A DNA stretch of 64,000 nucleotides, from the NCBI RefSeq assembly GCF_030814835.1, contig NZ_JAUSVS010000002.1, positions 434,001-498,000 on the forward strand, given 5' to 3'. The position numbers and the translations under genes were made by a program. Shown here one piece after another: positions 10,478-18,706 of this stretch. This DNA is from Caulobacter ginsengisoli (lineage in GTDB: Bacteria > Pseudomonadota > Alphaproteobacteria > Caulobacterales > Caulobacteraceae). How positions within the stretch are numbered: position 1 is the stretch's first letter; each line of letters begins with the position of its first letter. Below the pieces are notes generated by a model. It was given only the letters and a program-made list of their open reading frames with translations, searched no databases and was not told where the DNA came from.

Positions 10478-11459
10478 ACCCCACATGCGATGAACCGGTG
10501 TCCGGCGGTCCCACCTCCCGGGCCGCCGGCCGGTAGCGGTAGCAATAGTTGTCAGCGCAGAGGAACGAGCCGCCCTTGATCACGTGCGAGCGGTTGGCGG
10601 GGTCGAGGGCGTCGCTGGGGCCTTGGGGATCGTCGCCGTCGGCGGGGTTGAGGCCGGGGGCGTACCAGTCGTTCGTCCATTCCCAGACATTGCCGGCCAT
10701 GTCGAAGAGCCCATAGCCGTTGGCCGGATAGCAACCGGCCGGGGCGGTCTGGGCCTTGTAGCCGTCGCCGCCGCTGTCGAAGGCCGGGAAGACGCCCTGC
10801 CAGATATTGGCCATCGGCTTGCCGGCCTTGTCATAGGTCTGGCCCCAGCTGTAGGCGGCCCCGTCCAGGCCGCCCCGCGAGGCGTATTCCCACTCCGCCT
10901 CGGTCGGCAGGTCGCGGCCCAGCCATTTCGCATAGGCCTTGGCGTCGGCCCAGCTGACCTGGACCACCGGGAAGCTGTCCCGGCCCTTGAGGTCACTGCC
11001 TGGCCCCTGCGGATGGCGCCAGTTCGCGCCCTGGATCACACGCCACCAGTCGGCGGGATTGGAGAGGTCGGCTTTGGGATTGGGCACGAAGACCAGGGAG
11101 GAAGGACGGCGCTGCTCCTTGGTCAGGCCGGGATAGGCCGCCGGATCGAGCGGGCGTTCGGCCTGGGTGACATAGCCGGTGGCCGCCACGAAGCGGGCGA
11201 AGTCGGCGTTGGTGACCTCGGTCCTGTCGATCCAGAAATCGCCGACCCGGGTGCGGCGCGGCGGGCCTTCCTCGCGGTGGCGGGGTTGGGCGCCCATTTC
11301 GAAGCGGCCGCCCTTGATGAGGACCATGCCGGCCTGGGGCTGGTCCGGGGTGGGAACCACAAGGCCGGTCTGGCAGGCGGCGGGCGCCTTGACCGCCAGC
11401 TTAGGCGCGCAGGCGCCCAGGGTCAGGGCGCCGAGCAGGATCAGGATCGAGCGAGTCAC
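10449..11459 (-). CDS. Formylglycine-generating enzyme-like lipoprotein (SUMF1 family)
   Basis: 336 residues from the GTG at 11459, chosen because it gives a clean lipoprotein signal with lipobox LGAC and lipidated C17; Ala after the Cys predicts outer-membrane sorting. The remainder is one FGE-sulfatase domain with VSWADAKAYAKWLG, PTEAEWEYASRGG and MAGNVWEWTNDWY. Near the C-terminus GGSFLCADNYCYRYRPAAR keeps both cysteines (C301, C306) in the C-x4-C spacing of true formylglycine-generating enzymes, which use copper and oxygen to convert a sulfatase Cys to formylglycine. Many bacterial homologues lack this pair. No sulfatase is encoded nearby, so the client is unknown. Confidence 0.88.
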   Translation of the reverse strand: MTRSILILLGALTLGACAPKLAVKAPAACQTGLVVPTPDQPQAGMVLIKGGRFEMGAQPRHREEGPPRRTRVGDFWIDRTEVTNADFARFVAATGYVTQAERPLDPAAYPGLTKEQRRPSSLVFVPNPKADLSNPADWWRVIQGANWRHPQGPGSDLKGRDSFPVVQVSWADAKAYAKWLGRDLPTEAEWEYASRGGLDGAAYSWGQTYDKAGKPMANIWQGVFPAFDSGGDGYKAQTAPAGCYPANGYGLFDMAGNVWEWTNDWYAPGLNPADGDDPQGPSDALDPANRSHVIKGGSFLCADNYCYRYRPAAREVGPPDTGSSHVGFRTVLRVRR

Positions 11460-11521
11460 GGCCCTATCCTGACACCGAACGCGCGGCCGCATCAGGCGTT
11501 TTACCGCCAAAGGAGACCGTC

Positions 11522-11725
11522 ATGGCCGAACTCGACGCCCAACATCGCAACAAGCTGCCGAACAAGGACTTCGCCGAACCGGAAAAACGCGCCTATCCGA
11601 TTGAGGACAAGACCCATGCCCGCAACGCGAAGGCCCGGGCCAGCCAGGCCGTGAAGGCCGGCCGCATGTCCAAGGCCGAGGAAAAGCGCATCGACCGCAA
11701 GGCCGACGCGGTGCTCAAGAAGTAG
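11522..11725 (+). CDS. Small basic conserved protein (DUF6582-like)
   Basis: 67 residues with a good AAAGGAGA ribosome-binding site 5 bases before the ATG. It is rich in Lys, Ala and Arg. The stretch RAYPIEDKTHARNAKARASQ, followed by a basic helical tail ending KADAVLKK, resembles small proteins found in many proteobacteria and phages whose function is not established. Composition suggests a soluble, possibly nucleic-acid-associated helical protein. The family label is from memory of the motif. It ends 11 bp inside the convergent HD gene. Confidence 0.7.
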   Translation: MAELDAQHRNKLPNKDFAEPEKRAYPIEDKTHARNAKARASQAVKAGRMSKAEEKRIDRKADAVLKK

Positions 11726-12278
11726 CGGCCATGCGCGGCGCGGCCAGCACCCGGCGCAGGGCCGGTTCGAAGGCGTCCAGCGGCAGGGTCTGATAGTCGG
11801 GATCGAAGGCCGGCGCATCATAGAGGGCGCAGAACTCCACGGTTCGGGCATAGCTCGGATGCTCGGCGAAGCGGTCGCGTGCATGCCGATCACGGCCGAT
11901 GAAGTGGAAGAAGTAGTGGCCCTGGAAGACGTCGTGGTTCTCGACCATCCAGTGGTTCTCCGGACTGACGAAGGGCTTGAGGATGGCCGCGGCCATGGCG
12001 GCGTGATTGTAGCTGCATAGCCCGTCGCCGATGTCGTGCAGCAGGGCGCAGACCACATACTCCTCGTCGCGGCCGTCGGCCTGGGCCCGGGTGGCGGTCT
12101 GCAGGCTGTGGGTCAGCCGGTCGACGGCGAAACCGCCGCCGTCGCCGCCCAGGCCGTGCAGATGATCGAGCACACGGTCGGGCAGTTTGGCAGCGAAGGG
12201 GAAGAACTGCGCAGCGATGCGGGTCCAGTCCTCCTGGTCGCCGTTTTTCATATCGGTGAAGCGGGCGCGAAGGGTCAT
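11715..12278 (-). CDS. HD-domain protein (phosphohydrolase or diiron oxygenase type)
   Basis: 187 residues. Ligands of an HD fold are visible: H57, H81-D82 (LLHDIGD), H92, a His cluster at 109-121 (ENHWMVENHDVFQGH) and D154 (ALYDAP). The set H...HD...H...H...D is that of dinuclear HD proteins. It is shared by hydrolases and by the mixed-valent diiron oxygenases MIOX and PhnZ, and the sequence cannot decide between them. An AGGAG site lies upstream, and the start is 10 bp after the class II aldolase stop, so the two form an operon. It may act on the aldolase's substrate or product. Confidence 0.8.
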   Translation of the reverse strand: MTLRARFTDMKNGDQEDWTRIAAQFFPFAAKLPDRVLDHLHGLGGDGGGFAVDRLTHSLQTATRAQADGRDEEYVVCALLHDIGDGLCSYNHAAMAAAILKPFVSPENHWMVENHDVFQGHYFFHFIGRDRHARDRFAEHPSYARTVEFCALYDAPAFDPDYQTLPLDAFEPALRRVLAAPRMAATS

Positions 12279-12288
12279 GCTTGGGCTC

Positions 12289-13041
12289 CTAATGGCGGTA
12301 GCTGGGGTCGAGGCGGTCCATCTTGCGCAGGATGGCCGGCCAGATCAGGCCGGCGCCGGCGTCGCCCAGCGAGCGGCGCGACTGGGCGGCGATGCGTTTG
12401 AGAATGTCGGGGCCGACGGTGATCAGTTCGCCGCCGCCGGACTGGGCCAGGATCTGGATCTCGCAGGCCCGCTGCAGCATGAACATCTTCAGGAAGGCGT
12501 CGGCGACGGTGCGGCCGCAGGCCAGCAGGCCGTGGTTCTCCAGGATCATCAGGTCCCGGTCGCCGAGGTCGGCCTGCAGGCGCGGCTGCTCGTCGGCCTC
12601 CAGCGCCACGCCCTCGTAGGGATGGTAGGCCAGGGTCGACAGGGCGTAGAGGGCGGTCTGCGATGCGGGCTTGAGGCCACCCTTCTGGGCCGAGACCGCC
12701 ACGCCGTGCGGGGTGTGCAGGTGGACGACGCACTCGGCGTCGGCCCGCGCCGCATGCACGGCGCTGTGGATGACCAGGCCCGCCGGGTTGATGGCGGCGT
12801 CAGAGCCGTCGAGGATCGCGCCGGCCAGATCGATCCTGACCAGGTTGGAGGCGGTCACCTCCTCGAACATCAGGCCATAGGGGTTGATCAGCAGTTGATG
12901 ATCCGGCCCCGGAACCCGCGCCGAGATATGGGTGAAGATCAGGTCGTCCCATCCCAGATGGGCGATCATCCGGTAGCAGGCCGCCAGGTCGACGCGGCGA
13001 TCCCATTCGTTGGGGCTGATCGATGAGGGTCTGTTGGGCAT
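12289..13041 (-). CDS. Class II aldolase/adducin family protein
   Basis: 250 residues. The zinc-site motif HLHTPHG at about residues 107-113 and the third His in LENHGLL at about 169-175 are the class II aldolase/epimerase pattern (L-fuculose-phosphate aldolase, ribulose-5-phosphate epimerase and adducin-head relatives). The catalytic acid is not clear. The closest-looking subgroup is the bacterial proteins of about 250 residues with unassigned substrates. It heads a two-gene operon with an HD protein and is divergent from a Crp/Fnr regulator, with a dyad between them. Confidence 0.88.
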   Translation of the reverse strand: MPNRPSSISPNEWDRRVDLAACYRMIAHLGWDDLIFTHISARVPGPDHQLLINPYGLMFEEVTASNLVRIDLAGAILDGSDAAINPAGLVIHSAVHAARADAECVVHLHTPHGVAVSAQKGGLKPASQTALYALSTLAYHPYEGVALEADEQPRLQADLGDRDLMILENHGLLACGRTVADAFLKMFMLQRACEIQILAQSGGGELITVGPDILKRIAAQSRRSLGDAGAGLIWPAILRKMDRLDPSYRH

Positions 13042-13089
13042 GGCGGCCTCCTTGGCTGCCGGACCCTAAGGCGGACCCGAAAGGTAAAC

Positions 13090-13105
13090 TGTCGCGTAGT
13101 TGACA
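13090..13105. promoter_or_regulatory. Crp/Fnr-type dyad between class II aldolase and crp-family gene
   Basis: TGTCG at 13090-13094, six bases, TGACA at 13101-13105. The arms match at four of five positions and have the arm length and N6 spacing of Crp/Fnr-family sites. It lies 30 bp upstream of the Crp/Fnr gene's ATG and 48 bp upstream of the aldolase start, placed to serve both. The right arm overlaps a TTGACA that could be a -35 element, which would favour repression. Confidence 0.45.
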
Positions 13106-13134
13106 ATTCGGACCGTTTCCGTCGAGCCTGATCC

Positions 13135-13851
13135 ATGGCGACTTCAGAAACCGTGCGCGAAGTGCTGGCCCGGAACCCCTGGTTCCGGGCGTTGCCGGGC
13201 GCCCTGGCGGCCGGCATTCTCGAGCAGGGCATGGTCCGCACCCTGATCGACGAGGTGGTCTACGCCGCTGGCGATCCGCCGAACGGACTCTTCGCGCTGA
13301 TCTCCGGAGAGATCCGCGTCATCCAGACCACGGCGCAGGGCCGCTCAGCCCTGCTGATGATCGCCAGCCCCGGCGTCTGGTTCGGCGAGGCGGCGATGAT
13401 CGACGGCCTGCCGCGCACGTCCGACGCCCTGGCCGTGGGCCGGGCCCGGGTGCTGCAGCTCAGCCCGGCGGTGTTCCGGCGGCTGACCGCGGAAAACAGC
13501 GACCATTATGCGGCCTTCGCCCGACTGGTCTGCGAGCAGTACCGCAAGGCGATGGACTACATCGTCACCACCGCCGACCTGCCCCTGCCGGTGCGATTGG
13601 CCCAGCGGCTGGTGGGCCTGGCCCAGGCGCATGGCCGCCGCGAGGGCGAGACGGTGGTCATCGGCCTGCGCCTGTCGCAGGAGAGTCTGGCCGAGACAGT
13701 GGGGGTCTCCCGCCAGACGCTCAACCGGACCCTGAAGGGGTTGGAAGCGCAGGGCCTGATTTCGGTGGGCTATGGCGCTCTGACCATTCGCGACCCGGCG
13801 GGGCTGGAGGCGCTGGCCCGGTCACGGACCCTGCCTGAGGGGCTGCGGTAG
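13135..13851 (+). CDS. Crp/Fnr-family transcriptional regulator
   Basis: 238 residues. The N-terminal cyclic-nucleotide-binding-type beta barrel spans about residues 15-130, with GEIRVIQTT and WFGEAAMIDG. A dimerisation helix follows, then a winged helix with LRLSQESLAETVGVSRQTLNRTLKGLEAQGLI at about 180-211. The barrel lacks Fnr-type iron-sulfur cysteines, so the signal is unknown. The divergent aldolase/HD operon and the TGTCG-N6-TGACA dyad point to local control of those genes and itself. Confidence 0.9.
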   Translation: MATSETVREVLARNPWFRALPGALAAGILEQGMVRTLIDEVVYAAGDPPNGLFALISGEIRVIQTTAQGRSALLMIASPGVWFGEAAMIDGLPRTSDALAVGRARVLQLSPAVFRRLTAENSDHYAAFARLVCEQYRKAMDYIVTTADLPLPVRLAQRLVGLAQAHGRREGETVVIGLRLSQESLAETVGVSRQTLNRTLKGLEAQGLISVGYGALTIRDPAGLEALARSRTLPEGLR

Positions 13852-13855
13852 ATCC

Positions 13856-15010
13856 TCAAGCGAACATCCGCCGCGCTTTGGCCAGCCGCTCGATCCCCGC
13901 GTCCAGCGTCGCGTCCACCTTGGCGAAGCAGAGCCGCGCCACGGTCGTTACCGGCCGCTCGGCATAGAAGGCGCTGACCGGGATCGCCCCCACGCCCGCC
14001 TCCTTCACCGCCCGCAGGCAGAAGGTCGCGTCGTCCATGTCGATGCCCGAGGCCGGCAGGTCGATGCAGAGGAAATAGGCCCCCTCGGCCCGCAACACCT
14101 TGAACCCCTCGGCGGTCAGGCCGGCGGCCAGGCGGTCGCGGCTGCGCTGATAGTCGGCCCGCATGCCGGTGAAATAGGCCTCGTCCTTGCCCAGGCCGTA
14201 GGCCACCGCCGTCTGCAGGTTCGGCGGAGTGGTGAAGGTCAGGAACTGGTGGGCCTTGGCGATGACCTCGATCAGGGCCGGGGCGGCGCAGGCGAAGCCG
14301 ACCTTCCAGCCGGTCATCGAGAAGATCTTGCCGGCCGAGCCGATCTTGACCGTCCGCTCGCGCATGCCCGGCTCGGCGATCAGCGGCCGGTGGGTCAGGC
14401 CGTCGAACACCACATGCTCCCAGACCTCGTCGCAAACCGCGATGGCGTCGAAACGCCGGCAATAGTCGGCCAGCAGGGCGACCTCCTGGGCGTCGAACAT
14501 CCGGGCGGCGGGGTTGAGCGGGTTGTTGAACACCACCAGCCGGGTTTTCGGGCTGAAGGCCGGGGCCAGGGCCGCTTCGGTGATTCGCCAGTCGGGCGGC
14601 GCCAGATCGACGAATCGCGGGATTCCGCCGGCCAGCCGCACCATCGGCAGGTAGGCGTCGTACATCGGCTGGAAAAGTACCACCTCGTCGCCCGGCGAAA
14701 TCAGCGCCAGGAGCGACGCCGCCAGCGCCTCGGTGGCGCCGGAGGTGACCAGCACCTCGGCCGGTTCCAGGTCCAGGTTCTGGAAGCGGCGATAGTGCTC
14801 GGCCACGGCGGCGCGCAGCTCGGGAAGGCCCGTCATCGGGGGATATTGGTTGTAGCCGCTGACCAGCGCCTCGGCGGCCCGGAGGCGCACATCCTCCGGC
14901 CCCGGATCGTCCGGGAAACCCTGGCCCAGGTTGACCGCGCCATGCTCGCGGGCCAGGCCCGAGATCACGGTAAAGATGGTGGTTGGCAATTGGGTGAAGA
15001 TAGGGTTCAT
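13856..15010 (-). CDS. Class I/II pyridoxal-phosphate aminotransferase
   Basis: 384 residues from ATG 15010; the longer upstream frame lacks family similarity. Fold type I aminotransferase: the substrate-loop start AVNLGQGFPDDPGP, the cofactor-contact region VFNNPLNPAARMF (the usual NPxNP), and the Schiff-base Lys in GSAGKIFSMTGWKVGF. The pattern resembles methionine/kynurenine aminotransferases of the YbdL/KAT type. It transfers amino groups between amino acids and 2-oxo acids in the cytoplasm. Its stop is 4 bp from the convergent Crp/Fnr gene's stop. Confidence 0.92.
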   Translation of the reverse strand: MNPIFTQLPTTIFTVISGLAREHGAVNLGQGFPDDPGPEDVRLRAAEALVSGYNQYPPMTGLPELRAAVAEHYRRFQNLDLEPAEVLVTSGATEALAASLLALISPGDEVVLFQPMYDAYLPMVRLAGGIPRFVDLAPPDWRITEAALAPAFSPKTRLVVFNNPLNPAARMFDAQEVALLADYCRRFDAIAVCDEVWEHVVFDGLTHRPLIAEPGMRERTVKIGSAGKIFSMTGWKVGFACAAPALIEVIAKAHQFLTFTTPPNLQTAVAYGLGKDEAYFTGMRADYQRSRDRLAAGLTAEGFKVLRAEGAYFLCIDLPASGIDMDDATFCLRAVKEAGVGAIPVSAFYAERPVTTVARLCFAKVDATLDAGIERLAKARRMFA

Positions 15011-15139
15011 CTTACGCCGCTTGGTAAGCGTTGCGGGGGCGGGCGGCAATTCTGGCTCTTCAAACCGAAGGCCAGGAACCATCGCGACCCCGATCTGCTT
15101 CTTGAGTTAGTAACAGGGTCAACAAGGGTGAAACCCACC

Positions 15140-15856
15140 ATGCCAGCGGACTGCATCAGCTGTATCGTCTGTGCCTACAATGAAGCCGAACGGATCGACC
15201 GGATCCTGGAAGCGGCCCTCAAGCATCCTCTGATCTCCGAGGTCATCGTCGTTAACGACGGTTCGACCGACGATACGCACGCCCGGGTGGCGGCCTACCC
15301 CGAGGTGCGGCTGATCAGCTATCCCGACAATCGCGGTAAGACCCACGCCCTGGCCTGCGGCATCGCCGCCGCCAAGTGCGATCATCTGATGTTCCTCGAC
15401 GCCGACCTGAACGGCCTGGAATCCGAGGACATCGACGCCCTGGCCGAACCGGTGCTGAGCGGCCAGGCCGATGTCAGCATCAGCCTGCGCGGCAACAGTC
15501 TTGGGGTCTACAAGCTGATGGGCCTGGACTTCATCTCCGGCGAGCGGGTGATCCCGGCCCATCTGGTGCGCGAAGCGGCCAAGGCCATGCTGGAAATGCC
15601 CCGCTGGAGCGGCGAGGTGTTCATGAACGAGCTGATCATCGGCAAGGGCCTGCGGGTCGCGGTCGTCGAATGGCCGCAGGTCCGCCACACGCCCAAGAGC
15701 GAGAAGACCAACGCCTGGCGCGGCCTGGTCGACGAGGTCCACATGATTGGCGACACGGTGAAGCTGCTGACCGTGCGCGGCGTCGTCCGCCAGAACTTCG
15801 CCATGCTCAAGCTGATGGGTGGCAACAAACGCTGGGCGTCGGCCTGGAGCGCTTGA
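15140..15856 (+). CDS. Family 2 glycosyltransferase
   Basis: 238 residues from ATG 15140, preceded by AAGGGTG. GT-A fold: CIVCAYNEAERIDRILEAA at the start, VVNDGSTDDT at about residues 37-46 and the metal-binding LDADLNGL at about 83-90. No transmembrane helix, so it is a soluble or peripheral enzyme that transfers a sugar from a nucleotide donor to an unknown lipid or glycan acceptor. The family is related to polyprenyl-phosphate mannosyltransferases but shorter. It stands alone, divergent from the aminotransferase. Confidence 0.9.
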   Translation: MPADCISCIVCAYNEAERIDRILEAALKHPLISEVIVVNDGSTDDTHARVAAYPEVRLISYPDNRGKTHALACGIAAAKCDHLMFLDADLNGLESEDIDALAEPVLSGQADVSISLRGNSLGVYKLMGLDFISGERVIPAHLVREAAKAMLEMPRWSGEVFMNELIIGKGLRVAVVEWPQVRHTPKSEKTNAWRGLVDEVHMIGDTVKLLTVRGVVRQNFAMLKLMGGNKRWASAWSA

Positions 15857-15908
15857 TTCCCTAGCCGCTTCCAACCGACACTCCCGCAAAACGCGGGGAG
15901 CGGCTGCC

Positions 15909-17141
15909 ATGAAGTTCGGCGTCTTCTACGAACACCAGCTGCCCCGGCCCTGGCTGCCAGGTGACGAGGCCAGGCTGTTCCACGAGGCGCTCGAGCAGGT
16001 GGTTCTGGCCGACAAGCTGGGCTTCGACTACGCCTGGGAGGTCGAGCACCACTTCCTCGACGAATACAGCCACTCCTCGGCCCCGGAGGTCTTCCTGGCC
16101 GCGGCGGCGGGGATGACCAAAAACATCCGGCTGGGCCACGGCATCCGCCAGGTCATCGCCAACTACAACCACCCGGCCCGCACCGCCGAGTGCCTCGCCA
16201 CCCTCGACATCGTCAGCCACGGCCGGGTCGATTTCGGCATCGGCGAGGGAGCGACCCGGCTGGAGCTGGGCGGCTTCCATATCCCGGCCAAGGAAAAGCG
16301 GGCCATGTGCCTGGAGGCCGCCGAGCAGATCGCCAACATGATGGTGCTGGAGCCCTATCCCGGCTTCGAGGGCGCCAGCTTCTCCATGCCCTGCCGCAAC
16401 GTGCTGCCCAAGCCGATGCAGAAGCCGCATCCGCCGATGTGGATGGCCTGCACCAACCGCGACACCATCAAGGTCGCCGCCTCCAAGGGTGTCGGGGCCC
16501 TGGCCTTCAGCTTCATCGACCCGGACGAGGCCAGGGTCTGGTCGCAGATCTACTACGACATCATCGCCTCCGATCAGTGCGTGCCCATCGGCCACACGGT
16601 GAACGCCAACATCGCCATGGTCTCCAATTTCTCGATCCACCACGACCGGGCCGCGGCCATCCGGCGCGGCAACGAGGGGTTCGAGTTTTTCGGCTATGCC
16701 CTGAACGCCCTGGTCGCCCATGACACCGTGCCCGGCCGCACCAATCTGTGGCCGGAATACCTGGCCAGGCGCGGCGACCGCACGCAGGACCTGATCACCG
16801 CCAGCGAACTGGCCGGTTACCGCGCCTCGGGCATCGGCACACCCGACGACATGCGCGAGCACCTGCGGGCCTTCCAGGCCTCGGGCATCGACCAGGTCAT
16901 CTTCATGCAGCAGGCCGGCCGCAACCGGCACGATCACATCTGCCAGTCTCTGGAACTGTTCGCCGCCGAGGTGATGGCCGAGTTCAAGGCCGATGTCGCC
17001 GAGCGCGAGGCGGCCAAGGCGGCGCGACTGGCCCCGCATATCGAGGCGGCCCTGGCCCGCAAGATCTGGATGCAGCCCCTGGCCGACGATGACATCCCCG
17101 TGGTCCGGGCCTCGGTCGCCAAGGCCCAGATCAACCAGTAG
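15909..17141 (+). CDS. LLM-class flavin-dependent monooxygenase
   Basis: 410 residues from ATG 15909, with a GGGGAG site 9 bases upstream. Luciferase-like TIM barrel: MKFGVFYEHQLPRPW at the start, AWEVEHHFLDEYSHSSAPEVF, RLGHGIRQV and GRVDFGIGEG. Members oxidise substrates with reduced FMN or F420 and oxygen. The group with EHHF and a long C-terminal tail (after about residue 340) is usually FMN-dependent, with unknown substrates. The upstream sequence CTCCC...GGGAG (15881-15900) could partly hide the ribosome-binding site. A DsbA-family gene and an SDR follow. Confidence 0.9.
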   Translation: MKFGVFYEHQLPRPWLPGDEARLFHEALEQVVLADKLGFDYAWEVEHHFLDEYSHSSAPEVFLAAAAGMTKNIRLGHGIRQVIANYNHPARTAECLATLDIVSHGRVDFGIGEGATRLELGGFHIPAKEKRAMCLEAAEQIANMMVLEPYPGFEGASFSMPCRNVLPKPMQKPHPPMWMACTNRDTIKVAASKGVGALAFSFIDPDEARVWSQIYYDIIASDQCVPIGHTVNANIAMVSNFSIHHDRAAAIRRGNEGFEFFGYALNALVAHDTVPGRTNLWPEYLARRGDRTQDLITASELAGYRASGIGTPDDMREHLRAFQASGIDQVIFMQQAGRNRHDHICQSLELFAAEVMAEFKADVAEREAAKAARLAPHIEAALARKIWMQPLADDDIPVVRASVAKAQINQ

Positions 17142-17222
17142 CCGGGCGCGAGCCTGACCCAGGTCAAGGCGGGCAGGGGGCAACTGGTCCAATCTGCCGT
17201 CGGCCATTGCTGGAGTTTTACC

Positions 17223-17897
17223 GTGACCCCCGTCCCGATCGTCTGTTTCTCCGACGTCCTCTGCATCTGGGCCTACATCGCCCAGCTCCGGGTCGATGCG
17301 CTCAAGGCGGCGTTCGGCGACCAGATCCGCTTCGAGCCGCGCTTTTGCTCGGTGTTCGGCGACACCGCCCGCAAGATTTCGACCGCCTGGAAGGACAAAG
17401 GCCGGTACGAGGGCTTCAACGCCCACATCCGCCATGTGGCCGGACAGTTTCCCGAGGCGGCGATCAGCCCCGACCTCTGGCTGACGGTGCGCCCGGCGTC
17501 CTCGACCGGTCCGCAACTGTTCCTCAAGGCCATTCAGCTTCTGGAGGCGGAAGGCGGCTGCGCGGAAGGCGCCTTCGAGGCGGCGACCTGGGCCTTCCGC
17601 CGCGCCTTCTTCGCCGAGGGGCGCGATATCGGCGTCTGGCGCATCCAGGGCGAGATCGCCCATGCCACGGGCCTTGATCTGGCGCCGGTGGAGGCGCTGA
17701 TCCTGGACGGCCGGGCCTTCGCGGCCCTGGCCAGCGACTACGCCGATGCAGTGACCATGGGCATCCAGGGCAGTCCCAGCTTCGTGCTCAACGAAGGGCG
17801 TCAGAAGCTCTACGGCAATGTCGGCTATCGGGTGCTCGACGCCAATATCCGCGAACTGCTGCGCGAGCCGGCCCAGGACCAGGCCAGCTGGTGCTGA
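17223..17897 (+). CDS. DsbA-family protein (2-hydroxychromene-2-carboxylate isomerase-like)
   Basis: 224 residues from a GTG. A thioredoxin fold with a helical insertion: the N-terminal VCFSDVLCIWAY replaces the CxxC redox motif with CIWA, so disulfide exchange is unlikely in the classic form. The cis-Pro loop is seen at GIQGSPSFVLNEG (about residues 180-192). Relatives include HCCA isomerases and FrnE-like proteins, some of which use glutathione. It may support the preceding LLM monooxygenase (81-bp gap). A GC-rich hairpin follows. Confidence 0.85.
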   Translation: MTPVPIVCFSDVLCIWAYIAQLRVDALKAAFGDQIRFEPRFCSVFGDTARKISTAWKDKGRYEGFNAHIRHVAGQFPEAAISPDLWLTVRPASSTGPQLFLKAIQLLEAEGGCAEGAFEAATWAFRRAFFAEGRDIGVWRIQGEIAHATGLDLAPVEALILDGRAFAALASDYADAVTMGIQGSPSFVLNEGRQKLYGNVGYRVLDANIRELLREPAQDQASWC

Positions 17898-17906
17898 GCG
17901 GTTGAC

Positions 17907-17923
17907 CCGGGCCCCCGGCCCGG
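17907..17923 (+). terminator. GC-rich hairpin after the DsbA-family gene
   Basis: A perfect 7-bp stem, CCGGGCC at 17907-17913 and GGCCCGG at 17917-17923, with a 3-base loop, 10 bp past the stop codon. There is no T-run. It is likely a terminator or attenuating structure before the SDR gene. Confidence 0.45.
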
Positions 17924-17953
17924 AGGATCGTGCACCTAAACGGGGGGGCTGGA

Positions 17954-18703
17954 ATGTCAGGGGAACTCAGGGGCCGCACGGCCATCATCACCGGGGCGGC
18001 CGGCGGCATCGGGGCGGTCTCGGCCCGGCTGTTCGCCGAGGCCGGGGCCAATGTGGTCTGCGCGGACCTGTCGCTGGAGGGGGCCCAGGCGGTGGCGGCG
18101 GGCCTGCCCAGCGCCCTCGCCGTGCGGGTCGATGTCGCCGACAGCGCCTCGGTGGCGGCCATGGTCGCCGCGGCGGTCGAGCGGTTCGGGCGGCTGGACT
18201 GCGCCTTCAACAACGCCGGCATCGAGGTCGAGGCCAGGCCCACCCACGAGGCCGACGAGGATGTGTTCGACCGCACCATCGCAGTGAACCTGCGGGGCGT
18301 CTTCCTCTGCCTCAAGCATGAGATCGCCGCCATGCTGAAGACCGGTGGCGGCAGCATCGTCAACACCGCCTCGATTGCCGGGGTGGGCGGCGCGCCCAAC
18401 ATGCCGGCCTACGCCGCCAGCAAGCACGGCGTCATCGGCCTGACCCGCACCGCCGCCCTGGAATACGCCCGCCTGGGCATCCGGGTGAACGCCGTCTGCC
18501 CGGGCGTGGTTCGCACCGCCATGATGAAGGCCGCCATCGCCGCCGCCCCAGCCAGGGCCGACCGCGTGGCCGGCATGCACCCGATGAACCGGGTGGCCGA
18601 ACCGGAAGAGGTGGCCCGGGCGGCGCTGTGGCTCTGTTCGGATGCGGCTAGCTTCATCACCGGCGATGCGTTGCGGGTCGATGGCGGGGTCGGAGCCCGG
18701 TAG
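17954..18703 (+). CDS. Short-chain dehydrogenase/reductase (SDR)
   Basis: 249 residues from ATG 17954 (preceded by GGGGGG); an in-frame GTG 24 bp upstream is possible. Classical SDR: the NAD(P)-binding TGAAGGIGAVSA at about residues 13-24, NNAG at about 88-91, catalytic Ser in NTASIAGVGG and the YAASK pair (Tyr/Lys) around 152-156. The C-terminal ITGDALRVDGGVGAR is the family's common ending. An Asp at the end of strand 2 (CADLS) favours NAD over NADP. The substrate is unknown. It converges on the alpha/beta hydrolase with a 3-bp gap. Confidence 0.94.
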   Translation: MSGELRGRTAIITGAAGGIGAVSARLFAEAGANVVCADLSLEGAQAVAAGLPSALAVRVDVADSASVAAMVAAAVERFGRLDCAFNNAGIEVEARPTHEADEDVFDRTIAVNLRGVFLCLKHEIAAMLKTGGGSIVNTASIAGVGGAPNMPAYAASKHGVIGLTRTAALEYARLGIRVNAVCPGVVRTAMMKAAIAAAPARADRVAGMHPMNRVAEPEEVARAALWLCSDAASFITGDALRVDGGVGAR

Positions 18704-18706
18704 GTC

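Noticed and set aside
15881..15900. Hairpin masking the LLM monooxygenase ribosome-binding site as a riboswitch or thermosensor
   Set aside because: Only a 5-bp stem is visible and the arms slip against each other. Too weak to call a regulatory device.
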